Assembly (NCBI RefSeq): GCF_017313765.1
Contig: NZ_JAFLNC010000004.1
Coordinates: 248,001-312,000 of the forward strand
DNA: 64,000 nucleotides
Direction of reading: 5' to 3'
From: Sneathiella sedimenti
GTDB taxonomy: Bacteria > Pseudomonadota > Alphaproteobacteria > Sneathiellales > Sneathiellaceae
Of this stretch, positions 25,813 through 34,671 are shown one piece after another; position 1 is the first letter of the stretch; each line of letters opens with the position of its first letter. The translations under genes were made by a program, and so were the position numbers. Below the pieces are notes generated by a model. It did not search any database and was not told the origin of the DNA. It saw only the letters and a list, made by a program, of their open reading frames with translations.

Positions 25813-26988
25813 CTATTTTGCCGCGTTTAGCCGGTCAAAGCCGCTCTTTAAATCTGCAATCAGGTCATCCACGGCCTCAAGCCCGATATGGAGCCTTAAA
25901 AGAGGGTTCGTATTGTCCCATGTCGTAGCCGTCCTATAGCTGGTGGGATCAGCCAGGATAACCAGGCTTTCATAGCCGCCCCAGGAATAGCCCATGCCGA
26001 ACAATTCCAGATCGTCGAGGAAGGCGGCGAGGGCTGCTTTCGGAACTTCCTTGAGTCGGATAGAGAACAGTCCGGAGGCGCCGAGAAAATCGCGTTTCCA
26101 GATGGCGTGACCCGGATCGTCGGGCATTGCGGGATGCAGCACCGAATGAACCTCCGGCCGTCCCTTGAGCCATTCGGCCACCTGAAGCGCGTTCTCCATA
26201 TGCTGGTTCAACCGCACCGACAGCGTGCGAATGCCGCGCTGGGCAAGATAGACATCATCCGGTCCGGCTGTCTGGCCGAGCATATTCGCGCTCTTCTGCA
26301 GCTGCGGCCAGTATTCCTTGTTTGCCGTAACCGTGCCGATCATGACATCGCTATGGCCGACGATATATTTCGTCCCTGCCTGGATCGAGATATCGACCCC
26401 ATGCTCGAACGGTTTGAAGAAGAGGGGAGACGCCCAGGTATTGTCCGTCAGCACCACCGCACCCTTTGCATGCGCGACGTCCGCGATGGCGGGGATGTCC
26501 TGCATCTCGAAGGTTTGCGAGCCCGGCGCCTCGGTATAGACAGCCGTTGTATTCGGGCGCATCAGCTCGCCGATGCCGGCACCAACAAGCGGGTCATAGT
26601 AGGTCACCTCAACGCCGAATCGAGACAGGAAATTATCGCAGAAGACCCGAACCGGGCCATAGACACTATCTGTCACCAACATGTGATCACCAGTCTTGAC
26701 GACGGCGAGTATCGCGTTCGCGCACGCCGCGAGGCCGGAGGGGAACACCTGCGCGCGGTATCCGCCTTCCAGATCAGCGACCGCATCCTCCAGCGACCAG
26801 GTTGTCGGTGTGCCGATCCGGCCATAGGAAACGACCCGCTCGCCCGCCGCGCGCGCCGCGTGAGTCTTCTGCAATGCGTCCAATGACGGATAGAGAATGG
26901 TCGAGGCATGATAAACGGGGACATTGACGATGCCGAAATTACCTTCTGGATCACGTCCTGCGGTGACTAATTTTGTTTCATCTTTCAT
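25813..26988 (-). CDS. metC: Cystathionine beta-lyase-type PLP enzyme
   Basis: The 391-residue Cys/Met-metabolism PLP enzyme has YGRIGTPTTWSLEDAVADLEGG near 55-76, TDNTWASPLFFKPFEHGVDISIQAGTK with the PLP Lys near residue 203 followed by YIVGHSDVMIG, and the C-terminal YSWGGYESLVI near 335. The VGHSD and SWGGYESL segments match cystathionine beta-lyase, which makes homocysteine from cystathionine, rather than gamma-synthase. It is probably monocistronic. Close relatives sometimes act as cysteine desulfhydrases. Confidence 0.9.
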   Translation of the reverse strand: MKDETKLVTAGRDPEGNFGIVNVPVYHASTILYPSLDALQKTHAARAAGERVVSYGRIGTPTTWSLEDAVADLEGGYRAQVFPSGLAACANAILAVVKTGDHMLVTDSVYGPVRVFCDNFLSRFGVEVTYYDPLVGAGIGELMRPNTTAVYTEAPGSQTFEMQDIPAIADVAHAKGAVVLTDNTWASPLFFKPFEHGVDISIQAGTKYIVGHSDVMIGTVTANKEYWPQLQKSANMLGQTAGPDDVYLAQRGIRTLSVRLNQHMENALQVAEWLKGRPEVHSVLHPAMPDDPGHAIWKRDFLGASGLFSIRLKEVPKAALAAFLDDLELFGMGYSWGGYESLVILADPTSYRTATTWDNTNPLLRLHIGLEAVDDLIADLKSGFDRLNAAK

Positions 26989-27300
26989 GGGAGGGGACAG
27001 CCTGCTGATTAGTTTTTGCTATTGTTCATTGCATATAGGATGGACGGCAAAGTTAAAAGAGCAAATTTCACCCATCATATCATGGCACAATGGCTTTTTT
27101 CGCACTTGCAGCAAATTTTTACATTGACGAGATGTATAAATTTACTATCGTCAAAGACTTAGGAGGTCATGATAACATAGATTATGATCTCCGCGTGTAA
27201 TTCACTCAAGTGCTCAAAATAAGGGTACAGTACTTAATCGAAGTATGTGATTTACCGGACAGAATATTGAGAATTATCAATGGACAGGAAGGTCATTTTC
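26989..27300. other. AT-rich intergenic region between metC and aapJ
   Basis: This divergent intergenic region of 312 bp has no credible gene. It holds an RNA-type hairpin at 27162-27192 and an SD AGGAAGG at 27286-27292 that fixes the aapJ start at 27301. I could not assign a convincing -35/-10 pair for either gene. Confidence 0.6.
27162..27192 (+). promoter_or_regulatory. Twelve-bp hairpin in the aapJ upstream region
   Basis: GGAGGTCATGAT and ATTATGATCTCC pair over 12 bp as RNA (two G-U pairs) around a 7-nt loop. No T-run follows, so it is not an intrinsic terminator. It could be a leader structure or a protein-binding dyad for the aap operon. Confidence 0.4.
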
Positions 27301-28317
27301 ATGAAAAAAGCGAGTTTTATTGCTGTCGCAGCAGCCGCGTCTTTTATGGCGACAGCGGCAACCGCAGCAACCCTGGATGATGTAAAAGCCAAGGGCTTCA
27401 TCCAATGTGGTGTTACAACCGGTCTGGCGGGCTTTGCCGCGCCGAACAATGAAGGCAAATGGGAAGGCTTCGACGTGGATTTCTGCCGCGCGATGTCTGC
27501 CGCCATTTTCGGTGCCCCGGACAAGGTGAAATATACCCCCACGACAGCGAAGGAGCGGTTTACCGCCCTGCAGTCAGGCGAAATTGACGTGCTGGCCCGG
27601 AACACGACCTGGACCTTCAGCCGCGACGTTAACCTCGGCTTCGAATTCGTCGGCGTTAACTACTATGACGGTCAGGGCTTCATGGTCAAAAAATCCCTCG
27701 GCGTGAAATCCGCGCTTGAGCTTGACGGCGCCCGGGTCTGCGTGCAGTCCGGTACAACCACCGAACTGAACCTTGCCGACTACTTCACCGCCAACGGCAT
27801 GAAATACGACTCAGTCGTTTTCGACACGGCAGATGAGGTACGCGAAGCTTATTTGAAAGATACCTGCGACGTGTACACGACGGACCAGTCCGGCCTCTAT
27901 GCACAGCGTTCGGTTATCGCTGATCCGGAAGCCCATATCGTTCTGCCGGAAGTGATCTCGAAAGAGCCGCTCGGCCCGCTCGTCCGTCACGGCGACAACC
28001 AGTGGGGTGATATTGCCCGCTGGACATTGAACGCCATGATCGAAGCGGAAGAGCTGAATGTGTCTTCGGCAAATGTCGACGATTTGAAGGCAAACACCCA
28101 GAACCCTGGCATCCAGCGTATGCTGGGCACTTCCGGTGACCTTGGACAGCAGCTCGGCCTCTCCAACGAATGGGCCTACAACATTATCAAGAATGTTGGC
28201 AACTATGGCGAAAGCTTTGCCCGCAACCTTGGTGAAGGAACAGCCCTCAACATTGCTCGCGGTCTGAACGCACAGTGGAACAAGGGAGGCATTCTCTACG
28301 CACCACCACTGCGCTAA
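27301..28317 (+). CDS. aapJ: General L-amino acid ABC transporter, substrate-binding protein
   Basis: The 338-residue periplasmic protein has a signal peptide (MKKASFIAVAAAASFMATAATAA, cleavage near 24). The family 3 binding fold contains VKAKGFIQCGVTTGLAGFA, FDVDFCRAMSAAIFG, ERFTALQSGEIDVLARNTTWTFSRD and FVGVNYYDGQGFMV, highly characteristic of AapJ. It binds a broad range of L-amino acids. The ATG at 27301 has AGGAAGG 8 nt upstream; an upstream ATG at 27280 overlaps that SD. A hairpin separates it from aapQ and may set higher expression of the binding protein. Confidence 0.96.
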   Translation: MKKASFIAVAAAASFMATAATAATLDDVKAKGFIQCGVTTGLAGFAAPNNEGKWEGFDVDFCRAMSAAIFGAPDKVKYTPTTAKERFTALQSGEIDVLARNTTWTFSRDVNLGFEFVGVNYYDGQGFMVKKSLGVKSALELDGARVCVQSGTTTELNLADYFTANGMKYDSVVFDTADEVREAYLKDTCDVYTTDQSGLYAQRSVIADPEAHIVLPEVISKEPLGPLVRHGDNQWGDIARWTLNAMIEAEELNVSSANVDDLKANTQNPGIQRMLGTSGDLGQQLGLSNEWAYNIIKNVGNYGESFARNLGEGTALNIARGLNAQWNKGGILYAPPLR

Positions 28318-28335
28318 GGGTGTAATGATTATGTG

Positions 28336-28378
28336 AAAGGAGCGCATGGCCTGTTTTGACCGGACATGCGCTCCTTTT
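28336..28378 (+). terminator. Intercistronic hairpin between aapJ and aapQ
   Basis: AAAGGAGCGCATG and CATGCGCTCCTTT form a perfect 13-bp stem with a 16-nt loop, followed by a short T-rich stretch. It resembles a leaky terminator or 3'-stabilising structure, common after the binding-protein gene in ABC operons. Confidence 0.65.
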
Positions 28379-28425
28379 GCCTATTGGCAGCCGTAATCTT
28401 AACAATCCCTGGGGAGGTGTAGTTT

Positions 28426-29619
28426 ATGACGGCAGAAGCAGCAGATCTTGAAGTCGCCAAGATCAACAAGTTTAGAGACCCACGAATAAGGGCAATCTTT
28501 TATCAAATTGTCGTTATTGTGCTGTTTATTGCTTTCGTCTGGTATGTTGGACACAATACAGCAATAAACTTGGAAAAACGCGGCATCGCGTCCGGGTTTA
28601 ATTTTTTGAGCCAGCCTGCGGGCTTTGGCATCGGCATCGTCCTCTTGATGGACTACAGCAGTCAGACGTCCACCCATCTTGATGTTCTTCTCATTGGTAT
28701 TATCAATACCCTTGCCGTGTCGATTTCCGGCATTTTACTGGCCACCATTATCGGATTTATCGTTGGCGTCCTGAGACTGTCCAAGAACTGGGTCGTTAAC
28801 AAGATCGCCGCCGTCTATATCGAGGTGATCCGCAATATCCCGCTGCTGGTGCAGCTGATGTTCTGGTATTTTGCCGTCCTGTCGGTCCTGCCGCTCGTCG
28901 GTGACAGTATGTCGATCGGCAACAATTTCTTTGTCAACAACCGCGGTGTTAACTTCCCGGCCATGATTCCGTCAACCGGGTTCTGGGTTCTTCCGGTGGC
29001 GCTTCTTGTCGCCATCGTCGCGTCCCTCTTCATCCGCAACTGGGCCCATAAGCGCCAGGACCTGACCGGGCAGATTTTTCCGGTGTTCTGGGTAAGCCTG
29101 GCCCTGATAATCCTGCTGCCGGTCATTGCGTCCCTGGCGATGGGCAATCCCTTTACGATGAGCTATCCGGAATTCGGCCGGTTCAGCATCAAGGGCGGCT
29201 GGTCCATGGAGCCGGAATTCCTGGCACTCCTGCTGGGTCTCTCGATCTATACGGGTGCTTTTATCGCCGAGATTGTCCGCTCGGGCATCAACGCGGTGAG
29301 CCACGGCCAGACGGAGGCGGCACATTCACTGGGCCTGCGCCCGTCAATGACCACCCGGTTGGTGATCCTGCCGCAGGCGCTCCGGGTGATCGTCCCGCCG
29401 CTGACAAGCCAGTATCTGAACCTGACGAAAAACTCTTCCCTCGCCACCGCCATCGGGTATGCGGACATTACGGCCCTTTTCGCCGGAACCTCGCTCAACC
29501 AGACCGGTCAGGCGATTGAGTGCATTCTCATAACGATGTTGTTCTACCTGTCCATAAGCCTCCTGATTTCGATGTTCATGAACTGGTACAATAAACGCAT
29601 TGCATTGGTGGAGAGATAA
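28426..29619 (+). CDS. aapQ: General L-amino acid ABC transporter permease
   Basis: The 397-residue inner-membrane permease begins with a cytoplasmic stretch, then IFYQIVVIVLFIAFVWYVG. It carries GFNFLSQPAGFGI, typical of AapQ. A His/Met permease domain with the EAA loop (QTEAAHSLGLRPSMTTRLVILPQALRVIVPP) lies near 300. It pairs with AapM. It ends 1 nt before the aapM ATG, and the long N-terminal half with extra helices is normal for this family. Confidence 0.95.
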   Translation: MTAEAADLEVAKINKFRDPRIRAIFYQIVVIVLFIAFVWYVGHNTAINLEKRGIASGFNFLSQPAGFGIGIVLLMDYSSQTSTHLDVLLIGIINTLAVSISGILLATIIGFIVGVLRLSKNWVVNKIAAVYIEVIRNIPLLVQLMFWYFAVLSVLPLVGDSMSIGNNFFVNNRGVNFPAMIPSTGFWVLPVALLVAIVASLFIRNWAHKRQDLTGQIFPVFWVSLALIILLPVIASLAMGNPFTMSYPEFGRFSIKGGWSMEPEFLALLLGLSIYTGAFIAEIVRSGINAVSHGQTEAAHSLGLRPSMTTRLVILPQALRVIVPPLTSQYLNLTKNSSLATAIGYADITALFAGTSLNQTGQAIECILITMLFYLSISLLISMFMNWYNKRIALVER

Positions 29620-29620
29620 G

Positions 29621-30724
29621 ATGGCTATAGTTAAAACAGAACGCCATGAGGATCTGCCACCGCCCGTCAGCCAGACCGGCGTCATCGGCTGGATGCGGGA
29701 GAACCTGTTCTCCAGCCCGTTGAACGCGCTGCTGACGGTGGTGTCAATCTATGTGGTCTGGTGGGCATTGAGCGGGATTATTTCCTACGCCTTCATCAAT
29801 GCCAATTTTGTCGGGGAGACCCGCGAGGACTGCACCGGGACAGGCGCCTGCTGGGTCTTTATCAAGGCCCGGTTCGGCCAGAATATGTACGGCTTCTATC
29901 CGGTTGAGGAACGCTGGCGTGTCGATGTCGGCTATGTCCTTGCCGCGATCGGGCTGTTCTTGGTCCTGACCGATTACGTGAAGAACAAGAAATGGCCGGC
30001 GATCTACATGTTCGTATTCGTGCCGATCGTTTGCTACTTCCTGTTCTACGGCGGATCCTTCGGCCTGCCGGTTGTAGAAACCTCGCAGTGGGGCGGTCTC
30101 TTCCTGACCCTGGTGCTGGCGTCAGTCTCGATTTTCGTGTCGCTGCCGCTGGGGATTGTTCTCGCTCTCGGCCGGCGGTCAAGCATGCCGATCGTGCGGA
30201 TGCTCTGCGTCGGATTTATCGAGTTCGTCCGCGGCGTACCGCTGATTACGGTGCTGTTCATGGCCTCGGTCATGTTGCCGTTGTTCCTGCCCGAAGGCGT
30301 GAACTTCGACAAGCTCATCCGGGCCCTCGTCGGCATGTCGCTCTTCTCTGCGGCCTATATGGCCGAGGTGGTGCGCGGCGGATTGCAGGCGATCCCGAAA
30401 GGCCAGATGGAGGCGGCGAAAAGCCTTGGTCTCGGCTATTGGCAGGCGATGGGGCTGATTATTCTGCCTCAGGCGCTCAAGATTTCCATTCCGTCCATCG
30501 TCAACACCTTCATCGGCCTGTTCAAGGATACGACGCTGGTGCTGATCATCGGTCTGCTGGATCTGTTGAGCATCGTCAAGGCCGGAACCACCGATAAGGA
30601 ATGGGTCGGGATGGCGACCGAAGGCTATGTCTTCGTGGCCGCCGTCTTCTGGGTCTTCTGCTTCGGCATGTCACGTTACAGCATCTGGTTGGAGAACAAG
30701 CTCCATACCGGTCATAAAAGATAA
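29621..30724 (+). CDS. aapM: General L-amino acid ABC transporter permease
   Basis: The 367-residue permease has several N-terminal helices, the AapM-type segment CTGTGACWVFIKARFGQNMYGFYP near 68-92, and the EAA loop GQMEAAKSLGLGYWQAMGLIILPQALKISIP near 265-295. The ATG at 29621 follows the aapQ TAA by one base and is preceded by GAGAG; an earlier open frame from 29600 lies inside aapQ. It forms the heterodimeric channel with AapQ. Confidence 0.95.
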   Translation: MAIVKTERHEDLPPPVSQTGVIGWMRENLFSSPLNALLTVVSIYVVWWALSGIISYAFINANFVGETREDCTGTGACWVFIKARFGQNMYGFYPVEERWRVDVGYVLAAIGLFLVLTDYVKNKKWPAIYMFVFVPIVCYFLFYGGSFGLPVVETSQWGGLFLTLVLASVSIFVSLPLGIVLALGRRSSMPIVRMLCVGFIEFVRGVPLITVLFMASVMLPLFLPEGVNFDKLIRALVGMSLFSAAYMAEVVRGGLQAIPKGQMEAAKSLGLGYWQAMGLIILPQALKISIPSIVNTFIGLFKDTTLVLIIGLLDLLSIVKAGTTDKEWVGMATEGYVFVAAVFWVFCFGMSRYSIWLENKLHTGHKR

Positions 30725-30736
30725 GAGGTGGAGAAT

Positions 30737-31507
30737 ATGAGTGAAGCTGCCATGACTCAATCCGATATTGATATCGCGATCCAGCTGATCGGGATGCATA
30801 AATGGTATGGGGAATTTCATGTCCTGAAAGACATCAACCTGACGGTGGAACGGGGAGAGAAAATCGTTGTCTGCGGGCCGTCCGGTTCGGGCAAGTCAAC
30901 GATGATCCGCTGCATCAACCGGCTGGAGGAGCATCAGCAGGGCCAGATCATCGTCGACGGGATCGAGTTGACCAACGATGTGAAGAAGATCGATGAAATC
31001 CGCCGCGAGGTGGGGATGGTCTTCCAGCATTTCAACCTGTTTCCGCATCTGACGGTTCTGGAGAACTGTACGCTGGCGCCGATCTGGGTCCGCAAGACCC
31101 CGAAGGCGGAAGCCGAGGAAATTGCCATGAAGTTCCTCGAACGGGTGAAAATCCCGGAGCAGGCGCTGAAATATCCGGGCCAGCTCTCCGGTGGTCAGCA
31201 GCAGCGTGTGGCGATTGCCCGCTCGCTCTGCATGAATCCGCGCATCATGCTGTTTGATGAGCCGACATCGGCGCTTGACCCGGAAATGATCTCCGAGGTG
31301 CTGGACACCATGATCAGCCTTGCCGAGGAGGGGATGACGATGATCTGCGTGACCCATGAAATGGGCTTCGCCAAGACCGTCGCCGACCGGGTGATCTTCA
31401 TGGACGAGGGCGAGATTATCGAGCAGGCGCCGCCAACGGAATTCTTCGAGAATCCGCAAAGCGAACGGACCCAGCTGTTCCTCAGCCAGATCCTGCACAA
31501 CGGCTGA
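30737..31507 (+). CDS. aapP: General L-amino acid ABC transporter ATP-binding protein
   Basis: The 256-residue ATPase has Walker [19 protein letters not shown] near 48, Q-loop [15 protein letters not shown] near 95, signature [15 protein letters not shown] near 152, Walker [15 protein letters not shown] near 175 and switch His in VTHEMGFAK near 210. The ATG at 30737 has GAGGTGGAG just upstream; an in-frame GTG at 30728 is part of that SD. It energises the AapQM channel and is the last gene of the aap operon. Confidence 0.96.
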   Translation: MSEAAMTQSDIDIAIQLIGMHKWYGEFHVLKDINLTVERGEKIVVCGPSGSGKSTMIRCINRLEEHQQGQIIVDGIELTNDVKKIDEIRREVGMVFQHFNLFPHLTVLENCTLAPIWVRKTPKAEAEEIAMKFLERVKIPEQALKYPGQLSGGQQQRVAIARSLCMNPRIMLFDEPTSALDPEMISEVLDTMISLAEEGMTMICVTHEMGFAKTVADRVIFMDEGEIIEQAPPTEFFENPQSERTQLFLSQILHNG

Positions 31508-31524
31508 TAACGCCTTACAATAAA

Positions 31525-31560
31525 AGAAAAAGCCCGGTAAGAAATTGCCGGGCTTTTTTA
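31525..31560 (+). terminator. Intrinsic terminator of the aap operon
   Basis: Stem AGCCCGG (31531-31537) / CCGGGCT (31548-31554), loop of 10 nt, then TTTTT and an upstream A-run. It may serve the converging gene on the minus strand too. Confidence 0.88.
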
Positions 31561-31576
31561 TGGGAAGAAAAGGCGC

Positions 31577-32392
31577 CTAACTCCCGGCGCCGAGGGACTT
31601 CCAGTATTTCGTGTTGAGCGTGCCGATCAGGCGGTCATGCCAGCTCCCCAGACAGGCGCGGAAGCTGAGGCTGCCGGCCATGGTGCGGTCATAGCATTCA
31701 TTGACGACGGCGTTCGCGTTATCCCTTGCACCGCTCGCAAATCCGGATTTCTCGGTGAGGTCGTCAAAGGCGGCGCGGACAGTGGCGCGCTCGGTATCGC
31801 TCGCCCGGCCACGCCAGGGCAGACGGTTGATCGCCTGGTTAATCAGTTCCGCCGCGTCGCGCTTGTTCACATCCAGATCGACAAGGCGGGTCGCCGCCTC
31901 CCGCAGTGGCCCGGTGGCGAGCAGGATATCCTCCTCCGTCTGCGGTTTCACGTCGTTAGCGACGGGCAGCGGCACGAGGGAGAGATTATCCGGTACGGAA
32001 AGGCTTATCTCCAGTGGCCCGTATTTTTTCAGGTGGGTGTCGCGAAAGGTGAGGCGGACTGCGTTATGGCCCCGCGCGGCGGTAATCTCGAGCGGGAGAT
32101 GGGCGAGCGAGATTTCCTGTCCCGTTGCCGTCCGGCCGCTAAGATCGAAGAATTTATCGCCATGGACGTAATAACCCGTACCAATATTGGGGGAGGCGCG
32201 ATGCTCCTGCAGGCAGATGGTGGTCAGTTCCACTGTGCATTCGCCCTTTTCGCAGGTGACGGGCAGTTTCAGGTCAGTCGAGGCCACGGCCAGGATCTGC
32301 GGCGCGGCAAGCGCGGGCAGGGCCGCCACGGCACCGGCGAGCGAAGCGGCCGTAAAGAGGGAGACGCGTAGTTGTTTGTTCAGGGGCGCCAT
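31577..32392 (-). CDS. Secreted protein of unknown function
   Basis: The 271-residue protein has a Sec signal peptide (hydrophobic 9-28, ending ALPALAAP with cleavage near 30). I recognise no domain. The mature part contains CEKGECTVELTTICLQEHR with three Cys near 47-60 and two more Cys late (VNECYDRTMAG, FRACLGSWHD), so disulfide bonds in the periplasm are likely. The N-terminal half looks beta-rich and the C-terminal third helical. It lies between aapP (converging) and a GNAT gene. A dyad upstream may control it. Confidence 0.65.
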   Translation of the reverse strand: MAPLNKQLRVSLFTAASLAGAVAALPALAAPQILAVASTDLKLPVTCEKGECTVELTTICLQEHRASPNIGTGYYVHGDKFFDLSGRTATGQEISLAHLPLEITAARGHNAVRLTFRDTHLKKYGPLEISLSVPDNLSLVPLPVANDVKPQTEEDILLATGPLREAATRLVDLDVNKRDAAELINQAINRLPWRGRASDTERATVRAAFDDLTEKSGFASGARDNANAVVNECYDRTMAGSLSFRACLGSWHDRLIGTLNTKYWKSLGAGS

Positions 32393-32425
32393 ATGAAAAC
32401 CTCCGCGCGTGTCAAACCAGCATAT

Positions 32426-32445
32426 ATATCAGAATAAACTGATAT
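32426..32445 (-). promoter_or_regulatory. Dyad upstream of the secreted-protein gene
   Basis: ATATCAG and CTGATAT form a perfect 7-bp inverted repeat around AATAAA. The site is about 35 bp upstream of the minus-strand ATG at 32392, a promoter-proximal position, so it may be an operator. Confidence 0.35.
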
Positions 32446-32484
32446 GGTGCGCCGGTCAACGCGGAGACGATCACATCCTGGCGA

Positions 32485-33042
32485 TCAGAGGTTCTCGATC
32501 GGGTCGATTTCCACCTCGCGGCGGCGGATTGGTTCGAACCCTGCGCGTTGATACATGGGCAGCGCCTTCGGATGATCGAGGGTGCAGGTATTGATGGTGA
32601 CTTTCTCCGGCTCCTTCACCCAGGCCTCATCGAGCGCCCAGTTCAGGAAATAGGGGCCGAGCCGCATCCCGATAAATTCGGGCATGATACCGAAATAGGC
32701 GACATCGACGGCCTCGGGCAGATCGGCGCTGTTCAGCTCGACAAAACCCGCCGGGACGCCATTGACATAGAGTACATAGACTTCGGTCGTTGACGCATGA
32801 AGGATTTCCTCAAGCTCGGAATCAGGGATGAAACGGCGGTCAACCCAGCCCCAGTCGCGCCCCACCGTGTTGTAGAGATAGCGATAGAAGGAAACCGTCG
32901 GTTTTTCCGCGCGGATGATCGCATGGGGAACCGCTGGCGGCGGGGGCGGGGCGGCATGTTGCCGCGTCGTCATTTCAAGAAAGGTAATGGTCACGGGCCA
33001 TTTACCCGTGCTCGTCGGTTTCGGCGGTCGTTTGAGAGGCAT
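32485..33042 (-). CDS. GNAT-family N-acetyltransferase
   Basis: The 185-residue protein fits the GNAT fold. ELNSADLPEAVDVAYFGIMPEFIGMRLGPYFLNWALDEAW (about 100-140) holds strand 4 and an acetyl-CoA loop in which the usual Q/RxxGxG/A is degenerate (EFIGMRLG). The C-terminal HPKALPMYQRAGFEPIRR is typical. The N-terminal 40 residues are proline-rich and probably disordered. Substrate unknown. It starts 2 bp after the end of sseA on the same strand, suggesting cotranscription. Confidence 0.82.
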   Translation of the reverse strand: MPLKRPPKPTSTGKWPVTITFLEMTTRQHAAPPPPPAVPHAIIRAEKPTVSFYRYLYNTVGRDWGWVDRRFIPDSELEEILHASTTEVYVLYVNGVPAGFVELNSADLPEAVDVAYFGIMPEFIGMRLGPYFLNWALDEAWVKEPEKVTINTCTLDHPKALPMYQRAGFEPIRRREVEIDPIENL

Positions 33043-33044
33043 TC

Positions 33045-33911
33045 TTACTTTCCGGTTTCGACTGGTAATTCCTCATCAAGAGCCCATTCGGTCCAGGAGC
33101 CATCATAGACGGCGACGCGCTGATGGCCCAGCAAATGCAGGCCGAACGCCAGGACGCAAGCGGTGATACCCGATCCACAGGATGTAATCACTGGTTTCTT
33201 TAAATCAATCCCTGCGCCACTAAAAGCTGCATTCAGTTCTTCTGCCTGACGGAAGGTTTTGTCCGCGTCATTGAGGAGGGCCGTATAGGGCAGGTTCTTT
33301 GAGCCCGGGATATGGCCGCCACGCAGGCCTTCGCGCGGTTCCGGCTCCGTGCCGTCAAACCGTCCGGCGGAGCGTGCATCGAGCACCTGTTCGCGGCTTT
33401 GGTCGATATTGCGGGCAACCTGATCCTTCTCGCGCAACAGAAAGCTGTTAATGCGGGAGGTGAAGTGACGTTCGGCGGGCTTTACAGGCATATCGTCGAC
33501 CGGGCGTCCTTCCGCCTTCCACTTGGGCAGGCCCCCGTCGAGGATGGCAACATCCTGATGCCCGAACAGCCGCAGCAGCCACCAGGCGCGCGCGGCACTG
33601 ACCATGCCAAGGGTGTCATAGACGACGATCCGGTTGCCGTCGCCAAGGCCCAGTTTCCGCATCCGACTCGAGAATTTCTCCGGGCTCGGCACCATATGGG
33701 GCAGCGGGTTGTCGGTGTCGGCAATCTCGTCAATGTCAAAGAAGACCGCGCCGGGGATATGTTCCGCGTCATATTCTGCCCGTGGATTACGGTTGGTGGC
33801 CGGCATATGCCAGGAGGCATCGACGATCCGGACGTCCGGGGCGGAGGCGTGCTGTGCCAGCCATTCAGTGGAGACAAGAGAGGAGGAGTTTACATAGGAC
33901 ATATCGCTCAT
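33045..33911 (-). CDS. sseA: 3-mercaptopyruvate sulfurtransferase (tandem rhodanese)
   Basis: The 288-residue protein has two rhodanese domains. The N-terminal one is inactive (SWHMPATNRNPRAEYDAEHIPGAVFFDI). The C-terminal one carries the catalytic Cys in SCGSGITACVLA near residue 238. The CGSG[IV]TA loop marks mercaptopyruvate sulfurtransferase rather than thiosulfate sulfurtransferase. It moves sulfur from 3-mercaptopyruvate to acceptors. Its position near cysK and AlaX continues the cysteine-related theme. Confidence 0.93.
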   Translation of the reverse strand: MSDMSYVNSSSLVSTEWLAQHASAPDVRIVDASWHMPATNRNPRAEYDAEHIPGAVFFDIDEIADTDNPLPHMVPSPEKFSSRMRKLGLGDGNRIVVYDTLGMVSAARAWWLLRLFGHQDVAILDGGLPKWKAEGRPVDDMPVKPAERHFTSRINSFLLREKDQVARNIDQSREQVLDARSAGRFDGTEPEPREGLRGGHIPGSKNLPYTALLNDADKTFRQAEELNAAFSGAGIDLKKPVITSCGSGITACVLAFGLHLLGHQRVAVYDGSWTEWALDEELPVETGK

Positions 33912-33941
33912 TTCACTTTTCTTTGGCGTTTAGGTCTGACT

Positions 33942-34655
33942 TCATTCCGTAAATTCTAGCGACACCCGACGGTTTTGCCGACCCTTCTTTTCAATTTTTC
34001 TTACCCGGACCGCGCCGATCTCCGACGTGTTGCGCACATGCGTCCCGCCGCAGGGCTGCAAATCCACGCCATCGACCTTGATCAGGCGGATTTGGCCGGC
34101 GCCGCGGGGCGGTTGAACGGACATGGTTTTCACCAGGTCGGGCTTGGCATCAAGCTCGTCCTCGCTGATCCAGTCGCTGCTGACCGGGTGATTTTCATTG
34201 ATGATCCGGTTGAGCTCGGTGGTGATTTCTTCCTTGTCCAGCGTCGCCTCGGGCAGGTCGAAATCGAGCCGGCCCTTGCCGTCGGACACCTGGCCGCCGG
34301 TTACCGGATAGGGCAGGACGGCGGAGAGCAGATGCAGGCAGCTATGCATGCGCATATAGCGATGGCGGGTATCCCAGTCGATTTCGGCGGTGACCGTGGC
34401 GCCAACCTCAGGAAGAGTGCTTCCCTCCGCCGGGACATGGACAATCTCGTCCGGGGTTTCCCCCTTGACCGTCGTTGCAATCTCGATCTCTGTGCCGCCC
34501 TCCAGGATCAGGCGGCCGCGATCCCCCGGCTGACCGCCGCCGGTGGGATAGAAAACTGTCTGGTCCAGAATGATGCCGCCCCGTTCGTTCACGCCTTTCA
34601 CCACCGCCGACGTTTGGGTTAGGTAAGCGTCGTCGCGAAAGAGGGGGTGTGTCAT
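33942..34655 (-). CDS. Alanyl-tRNA editing protein, AlaX-M type
   Basis: The 237-residue stand-alone editing domain begins with the short AlaRS-like beta barrel (DQTVFYPTGGGQPGDRG at about 31-47). Zn ligands are HSCLH (HxxxH, near 104-108) and PCGGTHVRN (CxxxH, near 202-206). It hydrolyses Ser or Gly mischarged on tRNA-Ala. The presence of the GGGQ motif makes it AlaX-M. It ends 30 bp from sseA and starts 16 bp after cysK, all on one strand; coupling of a tRNA proofreader with cysteine genes is curious but may be incidental. Confidence 0.93.
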   Translation of the reverse strand: MTHPLFRDDAYLTQTSAVVKGVNERGGIILDQTVFYPTGGGQPGDRGRLILEGGTEIEIATTVKGETPDEIVHVPAEGSTLPEVGATVTAEIDWDTRHRYMRMHSCLHLLSAVLPYPVTGGQVSDGKGRLDFDLPEATLDKEEITTELNRIINENHPVSSDWISEDELDAKPDLVKTMSVQPPRGAGQIRLIKVDGVDLQPCGGTHVRNTSEIGAVRVRKIEKKGRQNRRVSLEFTE

Positions 34656-34671
34656 GATGTACTCCGGTTGG

